Made by a program: the position numbers and the translations under genes
Shown here: positions 24,101 through 33,411 of the stretch, piece after piece
How positions within the stretch are numbered: position 1 is the stretch's first letter
Layout of the letters: each line of letters starts with the position of its first letter
Assembly (NCBI GenBank): GCA_950097015.1
Contig: CATNEN010000008.1
Span: 2,108,001 to 2,172,000 of the forward strand
Length of the DNA: 64,000 bases
Direction: 5' to 3'
DNA from: Macrostomum hystrix
Taxonomy: Eukaryota > Platyhelminthes > Macrostomidae
The notes under the pieces: model-generated
Told to the model about the DNA's origin: nothing
What the model saw: the letters and a program-made list of their open reading frames with translations, nothing else
Database searches by the model: none

Positions 24101-25764
24101 TATTGGCAGGTTATACGTGCTGTTCCGCTGCGGGTCTAGACTATACTCTGAGCTGCATATCGAGGTGAGTATTGCTAGATTATTGCGATATAAGCAGGTT
24201 TTATTTTATGTTTTAAGACTCACTACGATTGATTGGCTGTGGAAATTGTTTTATATTTCAGTTCCTGCCCGTTTACCATCCGTCGCTCGAAGAGCGCTCA
24301 AATCCGCAACTGTATGCCAACAATGTGCGAGAACTGATGGCCAGGTTAGTAAGGCATTTTTATGTTTAACTACTATAAGTAGTTTGTGTGTACATTGCTC
24401 TTCTTTTATAAGTCAGTTTAAAAGCTGCGACCATCTCCGCTCTCGCTGATTGGCTTACTTAATTACAACCAATCACCGGTTAGGCACGCGGGACTGCCCG
24501 TTAGCGACCAATCGCACACCGACGTGCTACTGTTCAAAGCAGCTCGCCGTCAAGGACTTCATCGGCTCGGCTTTCCTTTGAGCGGCTTTCGACGACTAAT
24601 GCGACGCATGATGCCTGATACAGATGTCAGGAACAAAGACAAAGATAAAGATCGAAAAAATCTACTGGCCAGAGTGACACCCGGGCCGCCCAGGCCGATG
24701 TGCCCGCACGAGCTAGCTGCCGAGGCAGTCCTGCCCGGGGCACTGGAGTCCTGGATGCGGCTGGTGTTCGACATCTTTGACTGGGTCTGTACTTTCCTGT
24801 ACTATCTTTTGTGGGTGTCTGTACTGCCTTTTGTGGGTGTCTGTACTGCCTTTTGTGGGTGTCTGTACTGCCTTTTGTGGGTGTCTGTACTGCCTTTTGT
24901 GGGTGTCTGTATTGCTTTTTGTGGGTGTCTGTACTGCTTTTTGTGGGTGTCTGTACTGCTTTTTGTGGGTGTCTGTACTGTCTTTTGTGGGTGTCTGTAC
25001 TGTCTTTTGTGGGTGTCTGTACTGCCTTTTGTGGGTGTCTGTACTGTCTTTTGTGGGTGTCTGTACTGCCTTTTGTGGGTGTCTGTACTGCCTTTTGTGG
25101 GTGTCTGTACTGCCTTTTGTGGGTGTCTGTACTGCCTTTTGTGGGTGTCTGTACTGTCTGTTATAGTTGTCTGTACTGTCTGTTATAGTTGTCTGTACTG
25201 TCTGTTATAGTTGTCTGTACTGTCTGTTATACTTATCTGTACTGTCTGTAATTGTCTGTAATACATGTATCCCATCCTATTTTCCCCGCTGCAGTCCCAC
25301 AGCGGTCGCATCGATCCTCGCTGCGTATTTATCACCGCCGCTTTGCTCTGCTGTCCAGACCGTTTAGAGGACACCCTGGTAGATGCAATGATGGTAAGCC
25401 CATTAGGTGCAGCTGGGTTAGCCATATTAACAAAACACATATTTTTCCTTTTTTTCTAGCGACTTTCCATCGATAAACACCAAGTTGATTCGGTTGCCAT
25501 GGAGACTGCGCTACGCAGCTTGATTGGCATGACACCCGAATTGTGTCAGACGATTCTGCGCGAAGCTCCAGTTGGTTTAGCTACGGCAGGTGAGATATTG
25601 CAAGCCGATATGTATAGAAAAATCCTTATCGAAAATGTCGTGCGCTATTCGAAATGAGTTTTTCCGGTAATTTTTCAGAATCATGCGTCCGCTACGTGAC
25701 ACAGTTCGAATCGGTGCGCAATTTGAAACAGTTGAACAAAGAACTGGCTGATATAATCGGCTAA
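21139..25764 (+). CDS. lysophosphatidylcholine acyltransferase-like (LPCAT1/2/4 family), 5' exon missing
   Basis: Exons 21139-21410, 22014-22231, 22788-23067, 24110-24164, 24262-24344, 24484-24784, 25295-25393, 25460-25589 and 25679-25764 join in phase to about 507 residues (human LPCAT1 has 534). NPFHHRAG and a hydrophobic segment (FPVRLFLLLLCLAA) are the N-terminal membrane anchor. Acyltransferase motifs: APHTSLTD (HX4D), FPEGTCTNGG and PGVPVQPLLLR. Next come FLPVYHPSLEERSNPQLYANNVRELMA and an EF-hand-like loop, DWSHSGRIDPRC, whose position 12 is Cys instead of Glu, so calcium binding is doubtful. The enzyme would re-acylate lysophospholipids in the ER membrane. The first exon starts at an acceptor (TATTTCAG) and has no Met, so an upstream exon is required. 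Exon 3 has two in-frame acceptors (22788 or 22803). The exact paralog (LPCAT1, 2 or 4) is unclear. Confidence 0.9.
21540..21985. repeat. degenerate ~40-60 bp repeat in an LPCAT intron
   Basis: Roughly ten decayed copies recognisable by TAGGAATTCCCAA and GTTAGTTTCTAAAA. It fills the intron between 21411 and 22013 and is much older than the neighbouring homogeneous arrays. Confidence 0.8.
22265..22715. repeat. 23-bp minisatellite in an LPCAT intron
   Basis: About 19 copies of a 23-bp unit containing GGACAATTTAGGCTACTGTC. It occupies the intron after exon 2 almost from the donor at 22232. Confidence 0.94.
23138..23795. repeat. 22-bp minisatellite in an LPCAT intron
   Basis: About 29 copies of a 22-bp unit, CTCTTCCCCTTCTCACTGGG plus AT, pyrimidine-rich in the sense strand. 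The first half uses CTTCT and the second half CCTCC variants, indicating local homogenisation. Beyond it (23800-24109) the intron is unique sequence. Confidence 0.95.
24785..25260. repeat. 22-bp minisatellite starting at an LPCAT splice donor
   Basis: About 21 copies of a 22-bp unit such as TGGGTGTCTGTACTGCCTTT. The exon ends at 24784 and the intron begins GTCTGTACTTTCCTGTAC, itself a diverged first unit, so the array grew from the donor region. Later copies (25150-25260) change to GTCTGTACTGTCTGTTATAG. Long hydrophobic Cys/Leu/Val frames over it are artefacts. Confidence 0.95.
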
Positions 25765-26417
25765 ACAGCTGCGCTATCATTATTTTACTTTGGTTTACAC
25801 GAATTTCATTTAATATTTTTCGGTGCTAAATTCGTCTTTACGTCTTCCATTTATACAAGATGCTCCTGTGGTGCCTAAATTTGTTAGTGTTAGAAATTAA
25901 TTTTTACCACGTTTATTTTACCACAGTGTCCTTTTAGATCACGTTAATTGTCTAGACGTCTTGATAAGCTAGATTTTTTATTTTATGTATGCTCAAAAGC
26001 ATATGACTTTGTTTTGATAAGTTTTTTTGTGCACCTTTTTTTGCTAGTAGTTTAATTTAAGTCACTAAATATACTCTACCGAAATATTTAACACTAAACA
26101 GTTCACAATAGTATACATTATATTGACTAAAAAGCTTTGATTTTGACTCACTCACTCAATTAAGCATTTCATATGGAAAGCTGTGAAATATCAAATGCAT
26201 ATGTATAAAATGGTATATTTTAAGTTAGACGGCAAACGGCTAAAACGTACTTTCAATTGGTTAAACATGAGCTGCATACTAAAACTATTGACTTTAAATT
26301 CATTAAATTTACTACGGGTACAGTAAATAAAAGTTTTAGTCATTTGATTGGTTCGTCAAAAAAAGAGGCGTGAGGTGGAGGATTCGAGATCCTCTGATTG
26401 GTTGGCCTATTAGAATT
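25765..26417. other. convergent intergenic spacer LPCAT / TAMM41
   Basis: AT-rich, non-coding, between two genes whose 3' ends face each other. An AATAAA at 26326-26331 could end the LPCAT transcript. No gene or array. Confidence 0.5.
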
Positions 26418-27775
26418 TCAACTGCCTCCCGGCCTAACTGAGGCGAACCATTTGGCCACCTTGGCGCCGCCGTAACGAAGCGACTTAAATAGGCCGGCTG
26501 TGGCAGCACTTTTAGCAGTCTGGCCCAGACTTGACCTGAAAACTATTCGACGAAGTTGGCGACGTAATGCTTCGGCAATCTGCCCGGGCCCGGCGCCGGA
26601 CTGCAGCGGAGCGGTCAGCTCCAACGCCAGCGATTTGGGTAGACAGGCAATCAGCGCTGCTAGCTGGTCGGGCTCGGCCGTCCACGCAACGACGTCATCA
26701 TCGTGCCGGACGTCTGGCCACGCTAGGAAAGGCAGCCGTCTTGCAGCCAGCGATCGGTAAATTTCGGTTAGCAATGGAGCTTGAGGCACTGCGATGTTTT
26801 CGACCTGAGAAATCAATGGCAATCAAGTTGGCAGTGGCAAAGCCGAAGCTATTGTGCGTACAACTTTTCAGTCCATGGACTGGAGTGAACTGAAGCACTA
26901 TGGAATTCAGTAACTTTCTCAGGGACACAAATTTGTTCCTCACTGAGATTCGAACCCATGACCTTCGGGTCAGGATGAGGTTAGGGAGCTTGTACACAAT
27001 TTGCAACTATTAGGGTCAAAAAGTCTGAGCAGAAGTACACATCAGTGTGGTGTGCCTGCTTTCGGTGTGTATGTGTGTGTGCTCAGAGAAATGAGCAGAA
27101 CTCAGAACTCTTTGCTGGCTGCGGCTCGACTGTAGCATAGATGCGGCAAAAGATTGTCTATCCCCAACGACGCACCTTCCCGGCATCTTCGGCGAACGCC
27201 ATTCGCACATCGCCGCCATAGCTGAGTCCGCAAATTGCGGCCAGAAGGCGTCTCTGGCTGATCCGACAGTCGGGCAGCAGGACCAGCAGGCCGGCAGCCA
27301 GAGCCGCTGTCCGATTGGCTTCCAACGCCCCGGCCAGTCTGGGACAGGCGGCATTGTCCGGCTCGATAGGCCAGGCCACCGGCTTCTGCAGCCGTCCGGC
27401 CAGGTAGAGCCAGCGCCATTCAGTTAGGTCGGCTACGAGAGACTCGACACTGACAACCCCGTATTTTATAGTGCGACCCTCGACAGTCGGCACCAAGGTG
27501 TTAAAGTACACGCCGGCTCCGACTCGCTCTTGAAGTCTAGCCACAGTACCAGCGCCAAGACTGGCCACTGCTGAATAATGCGACCGGTGCGTGGTCAAGT
27601 TGGCCGCGTGCCAGGCTCGACTGTCCGGCACCACGAAGACTAGATCGAGCATGCCGCTGCCGCGGACGCGACCAGCCTGTTCGAACACGGCCGAACCGTA
27701 GGCGAAGCAGGCGCTCATGGGCTGGGGAAATGCGCCGACTATACGCCGGAGAAGGCGCAGCGTCGACTCGCTCAT
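26418..27775 (-). CDS. TAMM41: mitochondrial phosphatidate cytidylyltransferase (TAMM41)
   Basis: Two exons, 27775-27176 and 26804-26418 (- strand), join in phase 0 to 328 residues, close to the family's usual length. TAMM41 makes CDP-diacylglycerol from phosphatidic acid and CTP on the matrix side of the inner mitochondrial membrane, the first step of cardiolipin synthesis. Family signatures: FAYGSAVFEQAG (usually FAYGSGV; here Gly to Ala), MLDLVFVVPD with the likely metal-binding Asp, WHAANLTTHRSHYS, GAGVYFNTLV, IKYGVVS, YLAGRLQKPV, AGLSYGGDVRM and, at the end, VFRSSLGQTAKSAATAGLFKS. The start ATG lies about 16 bp after an acceptor-like CTCATTCAG on the - strand. The single intron holds a SINE. 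Downstream it converges with LPCAT. Confidence 0.95.
26862..27000 (-). mobile_element. SINE copy 4, in the TAMM41 intron
   Basis: Read on the - strand: B box GGTTCGAATCTC, then CAGTTCACTCCAGTCCATGG, the family core. The tail is shortened and the A box poor. Same orientation as the host gene. Confidence 0.7.
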
Positions 27776-28240
27776 TTGGCCCTTAGAACTGAATGAGAGA
27801 AGTTAGAGCGAACTCAAAGTGAGATCGCGGTGGCTGGCAAAGCTGACTAGCTGATGAAATAGGACGAAATGGGATGGCAGTAGGAAAACATTTATTGGCT
27901 GATAAAATGAAGTGAGATGGTACTGAGGCGAGCGGAAAAATTTTGATTGGTTGACAAAGTGGAGTGAGAAGGGGAGGCGGGCGGAAAACTTTTATTGGCT
28001 GATTAAGTGGAGTGAGAAGGGGAGGCGGGCGGAAAACTCTGGATTGGTTGATAAAGTGGAGTGAGAAGGGGAGGCGGGCGGAAAACTCTGGATTGGTTGA
28101 TAAAGTGGAGTGAGATGGGGAGGCTGGTGGAAAAATCGTATTGGCTGTTAATACAGCTCGTAATCAGATAAGCGTGTGGGCGGGCCAATCTGATAGATGA
28201 AAATATGACGCGGAGTGGTGTGCAGTTCAAGCTGATTGTT
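27776..28240. repeat. TAMM41 5' flank with degenerate ~49-bp repeat
   Basis: From about 27880 to 28150, five or six copies of a unit containing GATTGGTTGATAAAGTGGAG and GGGGAGGCGGGCGGAAAA. The unit combines an inverse CCAAT motif with a GC-box-like GGGCGG, both common promoter elements, and it sits just upstream of the TAMM41 start, so it may be a promoter minisatellite. Confidence 0.7.
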
Positions 28241-29036
28241 TTGGCTGAGTAAAAGGAAGTCGTATTTCAGTGAGCAGGTGAAATAAGCTAATTAAGATAT
28301 TAACTAATTAAAACTATTGAAATGTTCTGGAATAATTAAGAAATTAAGAACGAATTTTTAAAAGCATAATTGTTTTTCGAAACAAAACTCATAATAGAGC
28401 AGACACACCCGATGTTGCTGAAAAGTTATTATATTTTGTCAGCATTTAACTGGGCACTCTTTGTCAATCTAGACGTTACTTTTTTGACACAAAAGCCTAT
28501 TAAATGCCTACAAGACGCGCAGCTAGCAATATGACGAACTCATTGTAAACTTTAATACAAGAGACGACAAGCTAGCACACGTACTGCCAGAATCGGATGA
28601 TCAAACGGTGGAAATAAGAAATGACAGCAACAATCCACTTTTGTGTGTTTGCCAGCAATGAATAGATGTAAGAATAAATAATTATTGGTGAATCTGTTAA
28701 TTTGTTGATAAACAAGACAAAAGCCAAAGCGAACAGAATAAAGATAGGAGAATTAAAATCAACTTTTTTTATTTAGTGCACAACTACTAAATGAAGGAAT
28801 ATTTTACACTGGGTTATTAAAGTCTCTTATCAAATAGTTCATACACAGATTATAGAACGTTTGCGAGCTACAGTTATGGATTATTGAATGTTAATAACTC
28901 GCCCCGGCAAGTTATTTGAAATGAGAAATGATCAGAATAATAAAACAAACCGAAGAAAACAAACAGACATCTAGAAGTACAACATTTTGCAGCCTACTTG
29001 ATTCTGCGAGCACTCAATTTAATCATTCATTGGAAC
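28241..29036. other. AT-rich non-coding gap
   Basis: Unique, AT-rich sequence between the TAMM41 promoter region and the hairpin cluster. Nothing recognisable. Confidence 0.5.
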
Positions 29037-29132
29037 TTTACCGGTTGGGTGCCGAGCAAGTTAATGGCGGTCGATCGAGGCGCGTAGCGCCGAGATCGTA
29101 ATCGCCATTAACTGCGAGGCAGCCAACCGGTA
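29037..29132. repeat. imperfect hairpin A
   Basis: An imperfect palindrome opening with TACCGGTTGG and closing with CCAACCGGTA. The inner arms share GTTAATGGCG and CGATTAC/GGTCGATC-like segments, with the centre at GCGCGTAGCGC. Its right outer arm (from 29123) is at the same time the left outer arm of hairpin B. Confidence 0.75.
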
Positions 29133-29274
29133 AAAGCATTATAAGGCTTCAGGCCATAGACAAATCAACTCCCCCTATAACGCCGTTGCTTGTCGACCGA
29201 CAGCCGCCAGATAGCGTTATAGGGGGAGTTGATTTGTCTATGGCCTGAAGCCTTATAATGCTTTTACCGGTTGG
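29123..29274. repeat. perfect 61-bp-arm hairpin B
   Basis: Arms 29123-29183 and 29214-29274 are exact reverse complements over 61 bp by base-by-base comparison, with a 30-bp loop. The arms begin CCAACCGGTAAAAGC and contain GCCATAGACAA, which recurs in hairpin C. Could be transcribed as a long double-stranded hairpin RNA or be a miniature foldback element. Confidence 0.92.
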
Positions 29275-29429
29275 TAAAATACTTTAATTGATAATTGAAA
29301 ATGAACAAATATAAGCGTCCAAATTTTATCAGCTTCTGGCTCATGGCGGATTGGCGCAGTTTGTGCCATAGACATGCCATTATCGCTGAGTGATCGTTTA
29401 TACCATAATACGTTGCTGAAGCCTTATAA

Positions 29430-29596
29430 TGGCGCAGCCATGCAGCAGCACTCGCTCAGCCAGTTGTCTATGGCAGAGACTGGTCCTACGAGCGTGTATT
29501 ACAGGGAAATACTGTGAAATTATAAACTACACGCTCGCAGGACCAGTCTCTGCCATAGACAACTGGCAGAGCGAGTGCTGCTGCATGGCTGCGCCA
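29430..29596. repeat. 69-bp-arm hairpin C
   Basis: Arms 29430-29498 and 29528-29596 pair over 69 bp with two mismatches, with a 29-bp loop. Outer arm TGGCGCAGCCATGCAGC; inner part contains GCCATAGACAACTGGC (in the right arm). Preceded by TGAAGCCTTATAATG, also present in the arms of hairpin B. Confidence 0.92.
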
Positions 29597-29712
29597 ATGA
29601 ATGATTCATAACTCATATAGTTCATATAGCTCTGAATTTAGAAACTCTAGAGACAACCTACTATAGTAGTAATCTAATCCATTAAAACTCGACTCTAGTA
29701 AAATTATACTAT

Positions 29713-29876
29713 AGTAGGAGTCGAATAGTCATGGCTGACCACCTACCTCATCGCCAAAGCCACATTTTCCGCACCAGTGCATGCTGACCGAGAATCGACA
29801 GCTAGTCAGACTGCACTGGTACGGAAAATGTGGCTTTGGCGATGAGGTGGTCAGCCATGACTATTCGACTCCTACT
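29713..29876. repeat. 65-69-bp-arm hairpin D
   Basis: Arms 29713-29781 and 29812-29876 pair apart from a 4-bp extra ACCT in the left arm and one mismatch; the loop is 30 bp. Outer arm AGTAGGAGTCGAATAGTC. ACTATAGTAG motifs flank it on both sides (about 29660, 29708, 29890). Confidence 0.92.
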
Positions 29877-30239
29877 AAACTATACTCTTACTATAGTAGA
29901 GTTCCAATAGAGTAGATTACAACTAAAGTAGCTAGATTGTTAAAAGAGTAGCTAGTTAGAATCGGACTGGAAATAGGCCCAAGCTAGTTGCGGAGCTCCT
30001 ATTCATGGCCAAATCCTCTACACATTAAGTCCTCAACTTTTGTCGCGATGATTCGTTACTGGATGTCTACTTTAAATATCGTTTTGATAAGTTACGGCAG
30101 TTCCGCTAATAATGATTTTCTTCAAGATTCCAAATAATTGAACTTGTAGTTTTAAGTACATAGCAAAAACCTAGCGTAACGAATCACCTGACAAAAGACC
30201 TCGGCCCCGGGCATTGGACAGGCCGCACATCAACCGACT
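29877..30239. other. 3' flank of the ankyrin gene
   Basis: Non-coding sequence between hairpin D and the stop codon of the ankyrin-repeat gene. No array, no gene. Confidence 0.5.
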
Positions 30240-33200
30240 CTAGCATTCTCGATGCATGCCTTTAATCAGGTGGTCCGGCGCCTCAACCTCTTTCAATAGG
30301 CGAGCTAGCAGGGCTCGATTGACGCCCGGCGACTGACTGCCAGCAGCCAGGCTGATTGACAGGTACAGCGGGTCCTGCGACAGCTCGAGGAAGCCGGGGT
30401 TGGCGCCCAGCTCGGGTACTTGGCTCTTTAAGAGGTCGAGGAATCGATCGTAGAGATTTATTCTGCGCAGCTCGTCGCATAATCGACTGCGAGCGTCGGA
30501 GTCCAGCTTGTCTAGATCGTTGCCAACGCCGACCGGGGTGTTGACGGCGGCGGCAGTGACGGAAGCCATGCCGCAGTCAGTTTCGCAGCCTTCCTCAAAG
30601 CCAATGTCATCGTCTTCGTCCATATCGTCGCCGAGTAAATCTTCGGGGTCGGGTAATAATAAGCTGTCCGACTCGGTAGCAGACTGTAATCGAGCTTCCA
30701 GCAGTTGAACAACATCGGCCTGGCTGGCCTCCCGGGCCATGTCTAACACTGTCTGGCCATTGTCTGTAGAGCGGATCAACAGCCGTACAGAGCCGTTCTC
30801 TAACAGCCACTTGCAGACATGAGCGTGGCCTAGCTCGGCTGCCAACATCAGCGGCGTCCGGTCGAACGCGCCGCGCCAGTGCCAGTCGAAATCAACCTGG
30901 GGAATGTCATTTGCGGCCATGTTTGTTCTTCACAATGGCTGGATGCTGGAATTGGGAACCCAGTCACAATGGCTGGATGCTGGAATTGGGAACCCAGTCA
31001 CAATGGCTGGAAGCTGGAATTGGGAACCCAGTCACAATGGCTGGATGCTGGAATTGGGAACCCAGTCACAATGGCTGGATGCTGGAATTGGGAACCCAGT
31101 CACAATGGCTGGAAGCTGGAATTGGGAACCCAGACACAATGGCTGGATGCTGGAATTGGGAACCCAACAACAATGGCTGGATGCTGGAATTGGGAACCCA
31201 ACAACAATGGCTGGATGCTGGAATTGGGAACCCAACAACAATGGCTGGATGCTGGAATTGGGAACCCAACAACAATGGCTGGATGCTGGAATTGGGAATC
31301 CAACAACAATGGCTGGATGCTGGAATTGAGTCAGTCTCGACATCCATAAGGAATCTAATGATGAGACTCACGGTCACTTTGGTAGCCTTGGCATAGCTGG
31401 CTAGACTCTGGAGCATATCAACGCTGCCAACCTCGGCAATGTAGTGCACCGGTGTGCGGCATCGACCGTCGGGCATGCGAAGAGCAGCGGCCACATTCGA
31501 CGGATCGCAGAGCTGCTGGTTTCTGGCCAGCCAGCTCAGAATTGAGTCTAGCGCCGTTGGCCTATTGTCGGCGGCGCAGTGATGAAAAACGTTTCGACCC
31601 TCGACATCGTAGCATTCGTGCACCTGGGTTGGACTGCGGTGGGTTAAAGGGGCGGTTTCTTTTAAATAGTTGACTAGCTAGGTAGCTAGGCAAAGTCAGG
31701 TAGGCACAGACACCTGTCAGACCGCACGACAGACAGATACGTAGACACGCTTTTCAAAGCAGAAAGACAGGTTGACAAAGACACGCCTTTGAAAGCAGAA
31801 AGACAGGTAGACAAAGACACGCCTTTGAAAGCAGAAAGACAGGTAGACAAAGACACGCCTTTGAAAGCAGAAAGACAGGTTGACAAAGACACGCCTTTGA
31901 AAGCAGAAAGACAGGTAGACAAAGACACGCCTTTGAAAGCAGAAAGACAGGTAGACAAAGACACGCCTTTGAAAGCAGAAAGACAGGTTGACAAAGACAC
32001 GTCTTTGAAAGCAGAAATACAGGTTGACAAAGACACGCCTTTGAAAGCAGAAAGACAGGTAGACAAAGACACGCCTTTGAAAGCAGAAAGACAGGTAGAC
32101 AAAGACACGCCTTTGAAAGCAGAAAGACAGGTTGACAAAGACACGTCTTTGAAAGCAGAAATACAGGTTGACAAAGACGTCTTTGAAAGCAGAAAGACAG
32201 GTTGACACAGACACCAGTCTGAAACTCTGCGAAAGCAAGGAAAATGTAGAATACGGAAAGGTGGAAGCCATAGTTAAAAGTCAAATTATGTTAACGCTAG
32301 AAATGTCAAGATTCTCACAATTCTCCAAGCAGTTTCTCGAGCAGATTGTTACTATCAGGTGAGGCTTTATCAATCGCATCAACAGCCAGCATTAGCAGAG
32401 TATGCTTAGCTGAATTTCGATGTCGCAGCAATTTATCATTCAATCCACCCTGTTCAGCCGCATTCACAAAGTCCTGAGCCAGATTGGTGTAGCCGCGAAG
32501 CAGAGCTTGGCCAGTAGGACTCTCCTGGTATCGCAAGCTTTCTATGCTGAGTAACGCCTGGGGACAGGCGCTGATTAAAATATCCATGGCCTTCGAAGGA
32601 TCATTTGTAAAGGCTAAGCAATGAATGGCTTTTATCACACCCTTCTTATAGTAACTATCATTATTCTTTGAAGCTGTAGTTGGAGAAAGACGAGGCCTAG
32701 CAGTCGATAAAGTGGGCGCATGAGCCGAGGATACAGTAGATACCCCAACACTCTCTACGATACCCTCGTCGATGCTCATTTGGCCGACACCCCGCGTGAC
32801 GCTAGTGATCACAATGTCATCAGGCTTGGATTCCAGCGGTTGTGATTTGATGATCCGAGTCAATTCTGGTTTGCTTTTGCATTCGGGTGGCGGACTTCTA
32901 AAGTCCCCTATTGAAGACTTGATGCTTGTTTGCTGGTTGAGTACAGAATTAGCAGCCTGGGTGGAGTCAAGAGCCACTGCCTCACCGCTAGCCTTGGAGC
33001 CGGCTGTGCCAGATGGCAGCCGATGAGCTTCGAGCACTCCCAGCTTTGGCTGCTTACTGCTGAGGAAGAAATCAAGATATAAAAGAGACATGAGAGACTG
33101 TGAGGTGCCCTGCTCCTAATGATGTAACATTTCGGATTCGCAGAGTAAAAAATAACAAAAACAATCATTTACCTTGGAACAGAATCAAACTGAATATTGT

Positions 33201-33411
33201 CTCCCCTACAAACAAATGTTGTGTTTAGCTTATTATTAAGATTGCAAAAATGAAAACCAACATGAGATAAATAATTAACCGTGATGCGGAAAAAAACATA
33301 CCCATAAGCGCCTGCAGGTGTAGAATCAAACTGTACGCCACTAGAACTCGGTTCACCTTCAGTCACCTTGGCGTCGCCGTATGTTCTGCGGCCTTTCATT
33401 TTGTCGGTCAT
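30240..33411 (-). CDS. ankyrin-repeat protein with acidic and possible death-like C-terminal region
   Basis: Five exons on the - strand (33411-33302, 33205-33173, 33059-32319, 31633-31372, 30896-30240) join in phase to 600 residues. The first about 180 residues are low-complexity Ser/Thr/Pro-rich. Next come ankyrin-like units: KAIHCLAFTNDPSKAMDIL, DVEGRNVFHHCA, CRTPVHYIAEVGSVDMLQSL, DRTPLMLAAELGHAHVCKW and NGQTVLDMAREASQADVVQL. An acidic stretch (GDDMDEDDDIGFEEG) and a helical C-terminus (LCDELRRINLYDRFLDLL, LLARLLKEVEAPDHLI) follow; the latter could be a death-like domain. The layout recalls NF-kappa-B p105/p100 C-termini or IkB-like proteins, but I cannot assign a family. The acceptor of exon 4 (31633) was chosen over 31623 because only it keeps phase with exon 3. 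VQFDSTP in exon 1 and IQFDSVP in exon 2 look like a duplication. Confidence 0.8.
30930..31332. repeat. 34-bp minisatellite filling an intron of the ankyrin gene
   Basis: About 12 copies of a 34-bp unit containing GGCTGGATGCTGGAATTGGG. The first half (low coordinates) has AACCCAGTCACAA, the second AACCCAACAACAA. It occupies nearly all of the 475-bp intron (30897-31371). Open frames over it on both strands are artefacts. Confidence 0.95.
31738..32215. repeat. 36-bp minisatellite in an intron of the ankyrin gene
   Basis: About 13 copies of a 36-bp unit containing CTTTGAAAGCAGAAAGACAG and GACAAAGACACG. The three-unit order ending in the ACGTCTTTG variant recurs, so multi-unit blocks were copied. 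12 codons per unit explains the long repetitive frames. Confidence 0.95.

Noticed and set aside
24524-25210. Cys/Leu/Val-rich membrane-like frame following the LPCAT exon
   Set aside because: It is read-through from a true exon into the intronic array; the exon ends at 24784 with a donor, and downstream exons match the family in phase.
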